Assembly: GCA_964481775.1 (NCBI GenBank)
Contig: CAYZUX010000024.1
Coordinates: 1 to 40,283, forward strand
Length of the DNA: 40,283 nt
From: OLB16 sp964481775
Lineage (GTDB): Bacteria > Hinthialibacterota > Hinthialibacteria > OLB16
Direction of reading: 5' to 3'
Below, piece after piece: positions 29,899 to 38,264 of this stretch. Under the pieces are notes generated by a model that worked only from the letters and a program-made list of their open reading frames with translations, was not told the origin of the DNA and did no database searches. A program made the position numbers and the translations under genes. Each line of letters opens with the position of its first letter. Within the stretch, counting starts at the first letter, position 1.

Positions 29899-30937
29899 AG
29901 AGGCCGTCAAGGAATCTGAGAAGTATCTCGGTTTCATCCCTCCAGAAACACCTGAATTACTCACCCTAGACACTGTCTTCTCTCGCTGGCTGGAAATCTT
30001 AGGAGTCAAGGACAAGACTTTCAAAGACTATCAAAACTACATCGATCTGTTCATCGGGTGGATTGAAAAGCGTGGGGATATCGAGTTTTTCACGGACATC
30101 CGTCTCGAACATCTCCAAGCTTATGCCAACGACCTGGTTCGGGGTGGGTACTCTCAGAATACCATCCGGCTCTACATGGTACCATTGAAGGCGGCTGCGA
30201 GATGGGCCTCGGTCAACTGGAACGGTCAGATCCATGATGCCAGCAGGGGGTTCAAACTACCCAAGGTGGTCAAGACCCAGTATGAGAAAGAAGAAGCACC
30301 GGCGCTCTCATTGACCGAAATCTGTGGATTTCTCGAATACCTAGAGACATCTGCTGAAGGTGAAAAGGTGATCTTGGGAGTGGCACTCCAAGGCCTAGCC
30401 GGTCTGAGGGAGACCGAGGTGCTCCGCCTTACTCGAAATCAACTCGAAAGGGATCTCCTGACCGTCGAGGGTGAGGTCAAAAACAAACCATCGATCCGTC
30501 GGATTCCCATTCCCGCTCTCCTTCTTGACTACATTTCGAGATACCCTGATGGAGATCGGTTCACAACTTACAAGCATTACACTGCCTATTCCAAGGTTGT
30601 GACCGAACACATGGAGGAATGGCAGAAGAAGCATCCAGGCGTTGGCCGACGGCTGCCCGCTCGGGAGTTACGCAGAACTATCCCAACCGAGTTGAAATCA
30701 AAGGGTCTTCATGGTTGGGTGACTGAGCGATATCTGGGCCATTCTGCGAAGACCATCACAGACAAGCACTATGTGAGGCTTCCAGAAGCCAAGCTTCTCG
30801 AACTCATGAGGGTTCAAGTGGTGCGACCGATCAACCGGATTCTCCGCCTGGCAAGAACCACCTTGAGGCTGAAAAAGCACGAAAAGAGCACGGTTGACAA
30901 AATCATCATTTTGGATGAGCATCGTAACTGTAGTTAA
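29717..30937 (+). CDS. Tyrosine integrase
   Basis: 406 residues from ATG 29717 (GGAG seven bases upstream); GTG 29690 is less well placed. N-terminal arm-binding region ~1-75, SAM-like core-binding domain ~84-180 (FKDYQNYIDLFIGWIEK, 'EHLQAYANDLV'), catalytic domain ~195-360: R231 in GLRETEV, K257 in the beta hairpin, R319 in 'ARELRRT', H342 in 'LGHSAKTI', nucleophile Y352 in 'KHYV'. The His normally three before R319 is Arg. It inserts the prophage at the tRNA-Gln gene, whose 3' end lies 15 bases after the stop. Confidence 0.92.
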   Translation: MTRWFAESRKGGWCYKIRGMVRDTAGKNFTLRKLGNNQWKVSGYGSDGKQKRYKFVAESVEEAVKESEKYLGFIPPETPELLTLDTVFSRWLEILGVKDKTFKDYQNYIDLFIGWIEKRGDIEFFTDIRLEHLQAYANDLVRGGYSQNTIRLYMVPLKAAARWASVNWNGQIHDASRGFKLPKVVKTQYEKEEAPALSLTEICGFLEYLETSAEGEKVILGVALQGLAGLRETEVLRLTRNQLERDLLTVEGEVKNKPSIRRIPIPALLLDYISRYPDGDRFTTYKHYTAYSKVVTEHMEEWQKKHPGVGRRLPARELRRTIPTELKSKGLHGWVTERYLGHSAKTITDKHYVRLPEAKLLELMRVQVVRPINRILRLARTTLRLKKHEKSTVDKIIILDEHRNCS

Positions 30938-30952
30938 ATCAATGGGGAAAAA

Positions 30953-31028
30953 TGGCTGGGGAGCAAGGACTCGAACCTTGAACTTCCTGATCCAGAGTCA
31001 GGCGTTCTGCCAATTGAACTACTCCCCA
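30953..31028 (-). tRNA. tRNA-Gln (anticodon CUG), right attachment site
   Basis: 76 nt including encoded CCA. Acceptor TGGGGAG / CTCCCCA, D-stem GTTC/GAAC, anticodon stem CCTGA/TCAGG with loop CTCTGGA (CUG), T-stem CAAGG/CCTTG. Reads CAG. Its 3' end faces integrase, so attR is probably the 3' half (30953-~31000), with the phage restoring the tRNA on integration. The left copy lies outside the window. Confidence 0.95.
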
Positions 31029-31137
31029 AGCACGGCTACAACTTGGGTAGTTTGGCCTGTCTCGCCTTCTTGAGTCAACCCTTCTGAGAGGAACTGCCCA
31101 ACCAAGCGGTGTGAATGACTTCCTGATCTCCAGATCT

Positions 31138-31860
31138 TCATGGTACCTCCGGTCCGAAGACAGCTATTTCGGCCAAGCCATTGTTGTGTGTTTCCGCCTT
31201 GACTCCGGTTATAAGGAAAAAAAGCCAGTTCACTGTCTTTGAAGGAAAAGATACCTCCAATCTCGATTTCCCATCATCAGGAAGAGCCCCCACGGGAAGG
31301 GTGGCTCCATCGCTGAAGACCAGCAAGCCGCTCAACACCTGGATAAAGGAGGTGTTGGGACGGTCGAAAAGCCAGATCCGGTTGATTTCCGCAGGATTGT
31401 CCCAGGATAAACGACGAGCCGCTGAATGCTTCTCTCCCTGAGCAGTCCATTCGTGTTGCGGATTCTCAGGATACCCACTCACCACTCTATCGATGAAGGT
31501 ATCGGCGGGACTGAAATGGAAAGCATAGGTTGCCCCAGGCCGTACCTTGAGAGCAAGATTCCTGGGGGTGGCAAGTGGCTCCTGACTCATTGCCATAGCC
31601 AGCTTTACTGCCTCGGTCTCATTGAGAAAAAACGATTTCCTGCAGACAAAAACCATAAAGGCTCCCGGGTCGGTTGGGTCGTATGTTGCCAGTGAAGTTG
31701 GCGGAGTCACACAACCATGCGGTCTGTCCATCCTGTCTGATGAACTTGTTGGGAAGATTTACGAAATAGGCTTGTTCTCCAAACTCCCGCATGAAGGGAC
31801 CAGGCGGAAGGGGCCGGTGATCTCATCCGCCTCCAGGCCATGATGACGCAACCGCACAGC
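31138..31860 (-). pseudogene. Decayed host gene for a secreted glycan-active-type protein
   Basis: Three frames carry one conserved protein. From the 5' side: 'GLEADEITGPFRLV' (~31800-31840); then 'MREFGEQAYFVNLPNKFI', 'GQTAWLCDSANF', 'GSLYGFCLQEIVF' in a second frame (~31630-31798); then a third frame from LNETEAVKL to the stop at 31138, ending in a galactose-binding-like domain (IWLFDRPN, 'LVFSDGATLPVGALPDDG', 'GLAEIAVFG'). The last shift falls in six A at 31627-31632, where one base less restores the frame. The N-terminus was not found. This layout is seen in secreted sugar-processing proteins. Decayed or miscalled. Confidence 0.65.
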
Positions 31861-31931
31861 GGTTTTGCGTCTATCCCTCCGAGGTCGGGGAGTGTATGCT
31901 GTTTGGGTTGAGGGAGTGAAAGGTTCTTCTC

Positions 31932-32882
31932 ATGTCTCTTTATCATGAATTCCACCGCTTGACACTTCTCGTAGGGTTGCTCCTGTGTGTCCAAACTCCA
32001 TCCTTGGCGTTAGGCGACACACTCAAAGACCATCGTCAGGTTGAAAATGACCACTACTCCGTGGCCCTCATCCGGGAAGAACCTGATCCTGAATTCAAAT
32101 GGGCAAATCGGTATGTCTTCCAGGTCGTTGATAAAGAACAGGCGAGCAGACACACAATTGTGCTCAAAGATCACAAACCCCCATTAAATGAAACTCATGT
32201 GAACCTGAGCCTGTTGGATAACCAATTGATGATTCGTACCCAGTCACAACGGCGCCCCATCTCACCCACTACGATTGACTTGTTCAGTCTACCGGACTGC
32301 CGTCTCCTCGAAGATTTCGTTTGCTACTCCCCCGTGGTCTCCCCGGCCAGCCGGTACATTGTTTATGAGCGGTTCTTTCCTCCTCACGGATTACCAGGGT
32401 CTCAGGATTGTGTTGTCCTGGTTTATGACCTCACCTTGAATGCCACGGGCAACCGGCTGCCGGTTGTTGGGATGACCAATTGGAAAGAAGCGATGGTTGG
32501 ATTTCCGATCTACCCTCCCATCTGTTCTCGTCTGCGCCGGTATCGGATCGTCCCGGATGCTTCTCCAGAAGAGTTGGGTGGTGTGAATTCACCCATGTTG
32601 TGGCAGGGAGTGGATCAAGTCGTCTTTCTCACTGGACGGTATGATGGGTGTCACGTTGTGCGTATCGATCTCAAAAAGGGGCCACTCAATCCCGCTTATT
32701 ACCACGGTCCTGTGCTCAGTCCCACTGAGTGTGTGAAGCCAGGATATGAACTCAAAGCGAAACAACAGCTACCCTTTGCCTTCCTCGCTTCGGATTTGGT
32801 CTGGGATGGCTCCGATGCCGTCATTGTAAAACCTAACTGGTGGGATTATCTGAAACCAGAGATCCGTGTGCCCATCCCATAG
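31932..32882 (+). CDS. Secreted host protein of unknown function
   Basis: 316 residues from ATG 31932. N-terminal signal peptide (LTLLVGLLLCVQTPSLALG, ~10-28). The mature part has beta-rich repeats resembling propeller blades (YSVALIREEPDPEFKW, RYVFQVVDKE, RYIVYERFFPP, VVFLTGRYDGCHVVRIDL), so a WD40/TolB-like surface fold is possible but not shown. Four or more Cys suggest disulphides outside the cytoplasm. No enzymatic motif. Divergent from the decayed gene upstream. Confidence 0.7.
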   Translation: MSLYHEFHRLTLLVGLLLCVQTPSLALGDTLKDHRQVENDHYSVALIREEPDPEFKWANRYVFQVVDKEQASRHTIVLKDHKPPLNETHVNLSLLDNQLMIRTQSQRRPISPTTIDLFSLPDCRLLEDFVCYSPVVSPASRYIVYERFFPPHGLPGSQDCVVLVYDLTLNATGNRLPVVGMTNWKEAMVGFPIYPPICSRLRRYRIVPDASPEELGGVNSPMLWQGVDQVVFLTGRYDGCHVVRIDLKKGPLNPAYYHGPVLSPTECVKPGYELKAKQQLPFAFLASDLVWDGSDAVIVKPNWWDYLKPEIRVPIP

Positions 32883-33012
32883 GTGGAGGGGGTTACACCC
32901 AATGATAGAACGTAATCATGGATAGCGAATCCAACCACCTCAACCCCAACCCAACCACCCGCATGCATCGATCCGGCCAAGTTGTTAATCTACCAGTGAG
33001 AGAAAGAATACC

Positions 33013-33065
33013 ATGGAGTGGCGAATTCATTCGCCTTGTGACACGCACATGCGAATAAATTCACT
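33013..33065. repeat. REP-like palindromes upstream of the carbonic anhydrase-like gene
   Basis: Perfect palindrome GGCGAATTCATTCGCC (33020-33035), then a related GCGAATAAATTCAC half nearby (33051-33064). GCGAAT(T/A)-x-ATTCGC elements of this kind recur in many bacterial genomes as REP repeats. It lies in a 203-bp gap. Confidence 0.5.
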
Positions 33066-33085
33066 CCTCCGGAGAGGAAATCTTT

Positions 33086-33667
33086 GTGACTGAACCACTC
33101 CCCCCCATCCGCTACCCCGGCCCCCTTATCCTCCCCTTCCGTGGCAAATCTCCCATCATCGGCGAGGAGTTTTTCATAGCGCCGAATGCCACGTTGGTGG
33201 GGGAAGTCCTCCTGGGAGACCATGTGAGTATCTGGTTTGGGGCGGTGCTACGTGGTGATATCGCCAGGATCGAGGTCGGCGAGGGTAGTAACATCCAGGA
33301 TAACAGCATCCTCCATGTCGGGGATGAGGATCCCTGCCTGGTGGGAAGGAATGTAGTTGTTGGCCATGGTGCGATCCTGCACGGGTGCACGGTCGAGGAG
33401 GAATGCACCATCGGGATGGGGGCGGTGATCCTCAATGGGGCGGTGATCGGGAAGGGAAGCGTGGTCGGCGCGGGAGCCCTGGTGCCCCCCAAGGCGGTGC
33501 TCCCGCCGGGCAGCCTCGCTGTCGGACATCCAGCTCAGGTCATCCGCTCCTTGTCCGGTCAAGAAAGAGAGCATTACGCCATCTTTGCCCCCAAATATGT
33601 CCGTGTCGCCCAGGAGTATCGGAGTCTTTTCCAGACCGAGGGATTTCCTCTCTTCCAAAAGCCTTGA
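33086..33667 (+). CDS. Gamma-carbonic-anhydrase-like hexapeptide protein
   Basis: 193 residues from GTG 33086 (GGAGAGG eight bases upstream). A left-handed beta-helix of hexapeptide repeats: FIAPNATLVGEVLLGDHVSIWFGAVLRGD, 'GSNIQDNSILHVG', 'VVVGHGAILHGCTVE', 'CTIGMGAVILNGAVIG'. Histidines in ILHVG and VGHGAILHG match the zinc ligands of gamma-class carbonic anhydrases (YrdA/CaiE-like). Most such proteins bind metal; whether this one hydrates CO2 cannot be told. The C-terminus is a helix (REHYAIFAPKYVRVAQEY). Confidence 0.85.
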   Translation: MTEPLPPIRYPGPLILPFRGKSPIIGEEFFIAPNATLVGEVLLGDHVSIWFGAVLRGDIARIEVGEGSNIQDNSILHVGDEDPCLVGRNVVVGHGAILHGCTVEEECTIGMGAVILNGAVIGKGSVVGAGALVPPKAVLPPGSLAVGHPAQVIRSLSGQEREHYAIFAPKYVRVAQEYRSLFQTEGFPLFQKP

Positions 33668-33693
33668 CAAACCGTTTTCCTTGAAAGTATCCT
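33664..33693 (+). promoter_or_regulatory. Candidate promoter of the ylxM-ffh operon
   Basis: TTGACA (33664-33669), 18 bp, TATCCT (33688-33693). It overlaps the stop of the preceding gene and lies ~90 bases ahead of ylxM. Confidence 0.5.
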
Positions 33694-33779
33694 TCCTGCC
33701 CGTTGTGTAAAGGAGAATTGCTTTTCGACGCACAGGAATAACCGGCTGTATTTGTTGGCCTTGCGTTGGGTATTCATTC

Positions 33780-34229
33780 ATGGCACGAACACAGGAAGCA
33801 CTCCAGAGCCAGATACAGATCTCGGACCTCTTCCATGTGTATGGAGAGTTACTCTCAGTCAGGCAGAAAACCTTCATCGAGATGTATTACGATGAAAACC
33901 TCTCCCTGTCGGAGATCGCCGAACGCCATGGCATCTCGCGCCAGGCGGTGCATGATGCCATCAAACATGGCCGACGCGCTCTGGAAAAATATGAAGCTAC
34001 ACTCCACCTGCTGACCCTGCAACGGCGGGGAGGAGTTCAGAACCTCCAAACAGGTTGGAGGAAGAAGGTCGAAACGGTCCTGGAGGAGATGGAACTTGCC
34101 TTACGGGATGACACCGCCGATCCCAAGGGACGATTACTGGCGCATATCGCCTCCCTCCGGGAGCTTCTCCCGCAGCAACGGGAGGAAACCATGGCGGGTG
34201 GAAAATTCGAGGAGGAGGCCGCGGCGTAA
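33780..34229 (+). CDS. ylxM: YlxM/p13-like DNA-binding protein
   Basis: 149 residues from ATG 33780. UPF0122/YlxM pattern: QISDLFHVYGELLSVRQKTF, 'MYYDENLSLSEIAERHGISRQAVHDAIKHGRRALEKYE', a sigma-70 region-4-like HTH at ~30-65. The C-terminal ~80 residues, longer than in B. subtilis YlxM (~110 aa), are helical (VETVLEEMELALRDD). YlxM is nearly always encoded beside ffh and is thought to act with the SRP. Starts the ffh operon here. Confidence 0.88.
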   Translation: MARTQEALQSQIQISDLFHVYGELLSVRQKTFIEMYYDENLSLSEIAERHGISRQAVHDAIKHGRRALEKYEATLHLLTLQRRGGVQNLQTGWRKKVETVLEEMELALRDDTADPKGRLLAHIASLRELLPQQREETMAGGKFEEEAAA

Positions 34230-34262
34230 CTCCCCGGGGGAACGCTTTCAGGTTCTGGAAAG

Positions 34263-35639
34263 ATGTTCGATAGCCTTCAATCTCGTTTAGGAAAGGTGTT
34301 CCGCGACCTGCGTGGCGTCTCGAAGCTGTCCGAGGCGAACATCGAGGAGGCTCTGGGCGAAGTCCGTGTGGCTCTCCTGGATGCCGATGTCAGTTACCGT
34401 GCCACCCGCAAGTTCATCAGCCAGGTCAAGGAACGGTCCATCGGGCAAGAGGTTTCGCGCAGCCTCACGCCGGGACAACAGGTCATCAAGATTGTTCACG
34501 AGGAACTCATTGCCTTGATGGGAGGGAAGGAAACCACTCCGGTCCTTCCACGCGGTTCCCGCCAGATCGTGATGCTGATGGGACTCCAAGGGTGCGGCAA
34601 GACTACCACCGCCGCCAAACTGGCCAATTTCTACAAGAAAGAAGGAAGGCGTCCCTTGCTGGTGGCAGCCGACGTTTATCGTCCGGCTGCTATCGATCAG
34701 CTCAAGGTCCTCGGTCAACAGATCGATGTTCCGGTATATGCCCCCGGAGCCGATGTGAGTCCGGTCGAGATCGCTACCGGCAGCCTTGTTTATGCTGACC
34801 GTGAGGTCCTGGACACCGTCATCCTCGATACCGCGGGACGTCTCCACATCGATGATCAGATGATGGAGGAGCTGCAAAAGATCCGCGAAGCCATCAATCC
34901 CTATTGGCGTGTTTTTGTGGCCGATTCGATGACCGGCCAGGATGCCACCCAGCAGGCCGAGATCTTCAACCAAAAGATCGGCATCGATGGAGTCATCCTC
35001 ACCAAGCTCGATGGCGATACACGTGGCGGAGCGGCCCTTTCGGTTCGTGCGGTGACAGGGCGTCCGATCCTCTTCGCCGGTATGGGGGAGAAGATCGACA
35101 ACATCGAGGTCTTCCATGCCGACCGCATGGCCTCGCGCATCCTCGGTATGGGCGATGTGCTCAGCCTGATCGAGAAGGCGGAATCAGCCTACACCGAGGA
35201 ACAGGCACGTGCTCTCTCCAAGAAGATCCGCAAGGATGAGTTTGATTTCGAGGACTTCCTCGAACAGATCAGGCAGATCCGCACGATGGGAGGGGTTCGC
35301 GAGATTCTTTCGATGCTTCCCGGCATGGGAACTAATGCGGCGGTGAAAAATCTCGATATGGGCGAGCGCGAACTGGTCAAGGTTGAGGCGATGATCCGCT
35401 CAATGACAAGGGATGAGCGCGAGAGGCCCAGGATCATCTCCGGCTCAAGGCGAAAAAGGATTGCCACGGGCAGTGGCACCACGATTCAGGATGTCAATGG
35501 CCTGCTCGGAAAGTTCGAGCAGATCAAGAAGATGATGAAGAAGTCCATCGGGAGCAAGTTCACTCCCAGCATGAAAGACCGGAAGAAGAAGGGCAAGCAG
35601 GTCAAACGCGGGTTCTTCTCTTCCTTTGGCAGAAATTGA
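34263..35639 (+). CDS. ffh: Signal recognition particle protein Ffh
   Basis: 458 residues from ATG 34263. NG domain: G1 loop GLQGCGKTTTAAKLA (~107-121), 'AADVYRPAAIDQL', DTAGR, 'TKLDGDTRGGAALS', 'GMGEKIDNIEVF'. The M domain follows (~300-430: FEDFLEQIRQIRTMGGVREILSMLPGMG, 'MIRSMTRDERERPRIISGSRRKRIA') and binds 4.5S RNA and signal peptides, though Met content is modest. A basic tail ends the protein. Co-translational targeting of membrane proteins. Follows ylxM and leads into rpsP. Confidence 0.97.
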   Translation: MFDSLQSRLGKVFRDLRGVSKLSEANIEEALGEVRVALLDADVSYRATRKFISQVKERSIGQEVSRSLTPGQQVIKIVHEELIALMGGKETTPVLPRGSRQIVMLMGLQGCGKTTTAAKLANFYKKEGRRPLLVAADVYRPAAIDQLKVLGQQIDVPVYAPGADVSPVEIATGSLVYADREVLDTVILDTAGRLHIDDQMMEELQKIREAINPYWRVFVADSMTGQDATQQAEIFNQKIGIDGVILTKLDGDTRGGAALSVRAVTGRPILFAGMGEKIDNIEVFHADRMASRILGMGDVLSLIEKAESAYTEEQARALSKKIRKDEFDFEDFLEQIRQIRTMGGVREILSMLPGMGTNAAVKNLDMGERELVKVEAMIRSMTRDERERPRIISGSRRKRIATGSGTTIQDVNGLLGKFEQIKKMMKKSIGSKFTPSMKDRKKKGKQVKRGFFSSFGRN

Positions 35640-35675
35640 ATACGGTAAAAAGGTCCGTTTGTTCAGGAGGAATCC

Positions 35676-36113
35676 ATGGCACTTAAGATCCGATTGACTC
35701 GCATTGGATCGCGTCACCGTCCCTTCTTCAGGTTGGCGGTGGTCGACTCGCGAGCGAGGAGGGATGGACGTTCGGTGAGCATTCTGGGGTATTACAATCC
35801 CTTATCTCAACCGCACCAGCTGAAGGTTCACCAGGAAGAGGTGATCGAGTGGCTGAACAAAGGTGCTCAGCCAACCGAGACTGCACGCAGTCTGTTGAAG
35901 CAGACTGGTGTTTGGCAGCGTTACCAACTTCAGAAGCAGGGGAAATCCCCTGAGGTGATCGAGCAAGAGGTCGCCAAGAGCCTGGAACGCATCCACGCCA
36001 AGGCCGAAAAGGCCGCCGCCGCTAAGGCAGCTGCCAAGGCTGAAAAAGCCGCCGCTACGGTTGCGGAGGCCCCGGCGGTAGGAGAAGGCTCGGAAGCATC
36101 GGCAGCCTCCTGA
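35676..36113 (+). CDS. rpsP: 30S ribosomal protein S16
   Basis: 145 residues from ATG 35676 (CAGGAGG upstream). S16 body in the first ~80 residues: LKIRLTRIGSRHRPFFRLAVVDSRARRDG, 'ILGYYNPLSQP'. It is longer than usual (typically 80-90) because of a C-terminal Ala/Lys/Glu extension (~95-145). Part of the ffh operon. Confidence 0.96.
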   Translation: MALKIRLTRIGSRHRPFFRLAVVDSRARRDGRSVSILGYYNPLSQPHQLKVHQEEVIEWLNKGAQPTETARSLLKQTGVWQRYQLQKQGKSPEVIEQEVAKSLERIHAKAEKAAAAKAAAKAEKAAATVAEAPAVGEGSEASAAS

Positions 36114-36168
36114 GATTCAGGGTCCAGCAGCTGGTTGAATGAATTTGCCCTGAGAAGGAGTCGCTCTG

Positions 36169-36411
36169 GTGTCCATGTCGCAAGAATTGTTGGTATACCT
36201 GACTCGTTCACTCGTTTCGCATCCGGAGGATGTGGCGATCCTGACCGAGGAGGAGGGTGATGCAACCATCCTTAAAGTTCAGGTCAACCCTCAGGATCTG
36301 GGACGTCTGATTGGACGAGGCGGAAAAACCGCCAAGGCCTTAAGGGAATTGGTCGGCAAGGCAGCCGCCTGCCACAAGGAAGGAAAGGTCCAGGTCGTCA
36401 TCCTCGAATGA
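36169..36411 (+). CDS. khpA: KH-domain RNA-binding protein KhpA
   Basis: 80 residues from GTG 36169 (AAGGAG eight bases upstream; ATG 36175 possible). KH motif: VNPQDLGRLIGRGGKTAKALRELV with the GxxG loop (GRGG). Encoded between rpsP and rimM, the usual place for YlqC/KhpA. It binds RNA, with KhpB in some bacteria. ATGA overlap with rimM. Confidence 0.92.
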   Translation: MSMSQELLVYLTRSLVSHPEDVAILTEEEGDATILKVQVNPQDLGRLIGRGGKTAKALRELVGKAAACHKEGKVQVVILE

Positions 36412-36968
36412 CCGCCTTGCCCCCGGATCCCTGGGTTGTCGTGGCCCGGATTGGCAAACCTTTCGGTTTGGATGGATCGGTACGAGTATGGCCGGAGGCG
36501 GACCTGGCGGTGGTATTTCACGAGGAAGTGCCCTTGGCGGCCTTTATGGCGCGTGAGGTCAAAATCCTTCCGTTGCATCTAAGTGCCGCGCGTGAGGATG
36601 CGCATGGCTGGGTTGTGAAATGGGAGGGTTACGATACCCGTGAATCGACTATCTCTCTGAGGAATGCACTGGTTGTGGTCCGTCGAGAAGATCTCCCAGA
36701 GCCTCCGGAAGGGGAGGTGTATTGGGCCGACCTGATGGGGGCGCGAGTGAGAACTCGCGAGGGACGTAACCTGGGTGTTGTGGTGGATCTTTTGGAATCC
36801 GCCGCGAACTCGGTGGTTGAGGTTGAAAATGAAAACGGTGGCAGATTCCTCCTTCCCTTGACTGTGGAAGTCGATGCAGCCCTGGAATATTCCAGTGGAG
36901 AAGGAGAAAAGGCGGTGTTACTGGTGAATCTCCTGGAGGGATTGGAAGAAGCGACCGAGGTGAATTGA
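36408..36968 (+). CDS. rimM: Ribosome maturation factor RimM
   Basis: 186 residues from ATG 36408. N-terminal reductase-like domain (VVVARIGKPFGLDGSVRVWP) and PRC barrel (VYWADLMGARVRT, 'LGVVVDLLESAANSVVEVE', 'LLPLTVEVDAALEYS'). Assists 30S head assembly around S19. Overlaps khpA and lies upstream of trmD, as usual. Confidence 0.93.
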   Translation: MTALPPDPWVVVARIGKPFGLDGSVRVWPEADLAVVFHEEVPLAAFMAREVKILPLHLSAAREDAHGWVVKWEGYDTRESTISLRNALVVVRREDLPEPPEGEVYWADLMGARVRTREGRNLGVVVDLLESAANSVVEVENENGGRFLLPLTVEVDAALEYSSGEGEKAVLLVNLLEGLEEATEVN

Positions 36969-36975
36969 GGGCGTG

Positions 36976-37671
36976 ATGCGGATCGATTTCATCACGACAT
37001 TTCCGGAAATGTTCACGCCTCTCCAAACCTCGATCCTGGGCAAAGCGGTGGAAAGAGGGCTGGTTGAATTCCGTTTTTTCAACCCGCGTGATTTTTCAAA
37101 GGATCCACACCGCAAAACAGATGATACCCAGTATGGTGGATCCGAGGGATTAGTCATGCTCGCTCTTCCGCTGCTTGATGCGGTGGAGGAGGCCATGAGG
37201 GATAGTCAGGCGGAGAAGTGCCGACTGATGCTGACATCTCCGCAGGGCAGAGTGTTCGATCAGGATCTCGCGCGAGACCTCGCAACCGCGGAACACCTGA
37301 TTCTCGTATGCGGGCACTACAAAGGGGTCGATGAAAGATTCATTGATCTGATGCAACCGGAAGAGATCTCTATCGGGGATTTTGTACTGACAGGTGGGGA
37401 ACTTCCGGCGATGGTCATCGCTGATGCGGTGATCCGGTTAGTGCCAAACGTGGTGGGGGGATACGCCTCGGTCGAAGAGGATTCCCACTACGAGGGCCTG
37501 CTGGACTGTCCCCGCTACACTCGGCCACGTGTGGTCAGGGGATTGGAAGTCCCGGAAGTGTTGCTCTCGGGAAACCATGCGAAGATTGAGGCCTGGCGAA
37601 AACGGATGGCCATGGAGATGACACGCCGCAAACGGCCGGATCTCTATGCCAAGTATGGACAGGGAGCCTGA
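36976..37671 (+). CDS. trmD: tRNA (guanine-N1)-methyltransferase TrmD
   Basis: 231 residues from ATG 36976, five bases after TTGAGG; GTG 36973 is too close. TrmD motifs: RIDFITTFPEMF, 'FNPRDFSKDPHRKTDDTQYGGSEGLVML', 'VCGHYKGVDERFI', 'IGDFVLTGGELPAM', 'LPNVVG'-type knot (LVPNVVGGYASVEEDSHYEG), 'LDCPRYTRP'. Adds m1G37 to tRNA to prevent frameshifting. The stop overlaps the next start (TGATG). Confidence 0.96.
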   Translation: MRIDFITTFPEMFTPLQTSILGKAVERGLVEFRFFNPRDFSKDPHRKTDDTQYGGSEGLVMLALPLLDAVEEAMRDSQAEKCRLMLTSPQGRVFDQDLARDLATAEHLILVCGHYKGVDERFIDLMQPEEISIGDFVLTGGELPAMVIADAVIRLVPNVVGGYASVEEDSHYEGLLDCPRYTRPRVVRGLEVPEVLLSGNHAKIEAWRKRMAMEMTRRKRPDLYAKYGQGA

Positions 37672-38231
37672 TGGGAGCGCTCTATGTCGCGCTCATGCAT
37701 GGTGGGGTGGTCGACAAGACTGGAACTGAAATCGCCAGTTCGTTGACTCACTTCGATGTTCACGATATTGCGCGATCTTGCCGGACCTATGGAGTTGCGC
37801 GGTATTATGTAGTAACCCCTTTAGAGACCATGCGGTATCTGGCACAACGCATGATCTCCTATTGGAATGCCGGGATCGGGAATTTCTCGATTCCCAATCG
37901 AGGCGAAGCCCTCGAGGTTGTTGAAGTGGCAATTGACTTGGGAGAAGTACTGGCTTCGATCGAAAAAAAAGAGGGAATGCGTCCCTTGGTGGTTGCCACC
38001 AGCGCGCGTCCCCAAAACAGCCAGGTCACTTTTTCGGGCCTGGCCCAAAGGATTCATCAGGCTCCGCAGCCTGTGCTGGTTCTCTTTGGCACGGCGTATG
38101 GATTGAGCCGACGGATTCTGGATTGTTGTGACCATACCCTCCCACCCATCCGGGCAGGGCGCTGGAACCACCTATCTGTCCGCAGTGCGGTGGCCATCAC
38201 GCTCGAACGCTTGGTTGGGGAAGGGAATTGA
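37671..38231 (+). CDS. SPOUT RNA methyltransferase (RNA_Me_trans family)
   Basis: 186 residues from ATG 37671. Matches the small SPOUT family encoded after trmD in several phyla: LYVALMHGGVVDKTGTEIASSLTHFDVHDIARSCRTYG, 'YYVVTPLETMRYLAQRMI', then a knot with 'VLFGTAYGLSRRIL' and 'LPPIRAGRWNHLSVRSA'. Likely modifies tRNA or rRNA; the target is not known. Sits between trmD and rplS. Confidence 0.85.
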   Translation: MGALYVALMHGGVVDKTGTEIASSLTHFDVHDIARSCRTYGVARYYVVTPLETMRYLAQRMISYWNAGIGNFSIPNRGEALEVVEVAIDLGEVLASIEKKEGMRPLVVATSARPQNSQVTFSGLAQRIHQAPQPVLVLFGTAYGLSRRILDCCDHTLPPIRAGRWNHLSVRSAVAITLERLVGEGN

Positions 38232-38264
38232 TCGATCCGAAAAAAGAAACGAAGGAGGACCACC

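Noticed and set aside
31707..31994. 95-codon minus-strand frame upstream of the decayed gene
   Set aside because: The conserved segments (EITGPFRLV, AYFVNLPNKFI) are in the other two frames; this one is a shadow.
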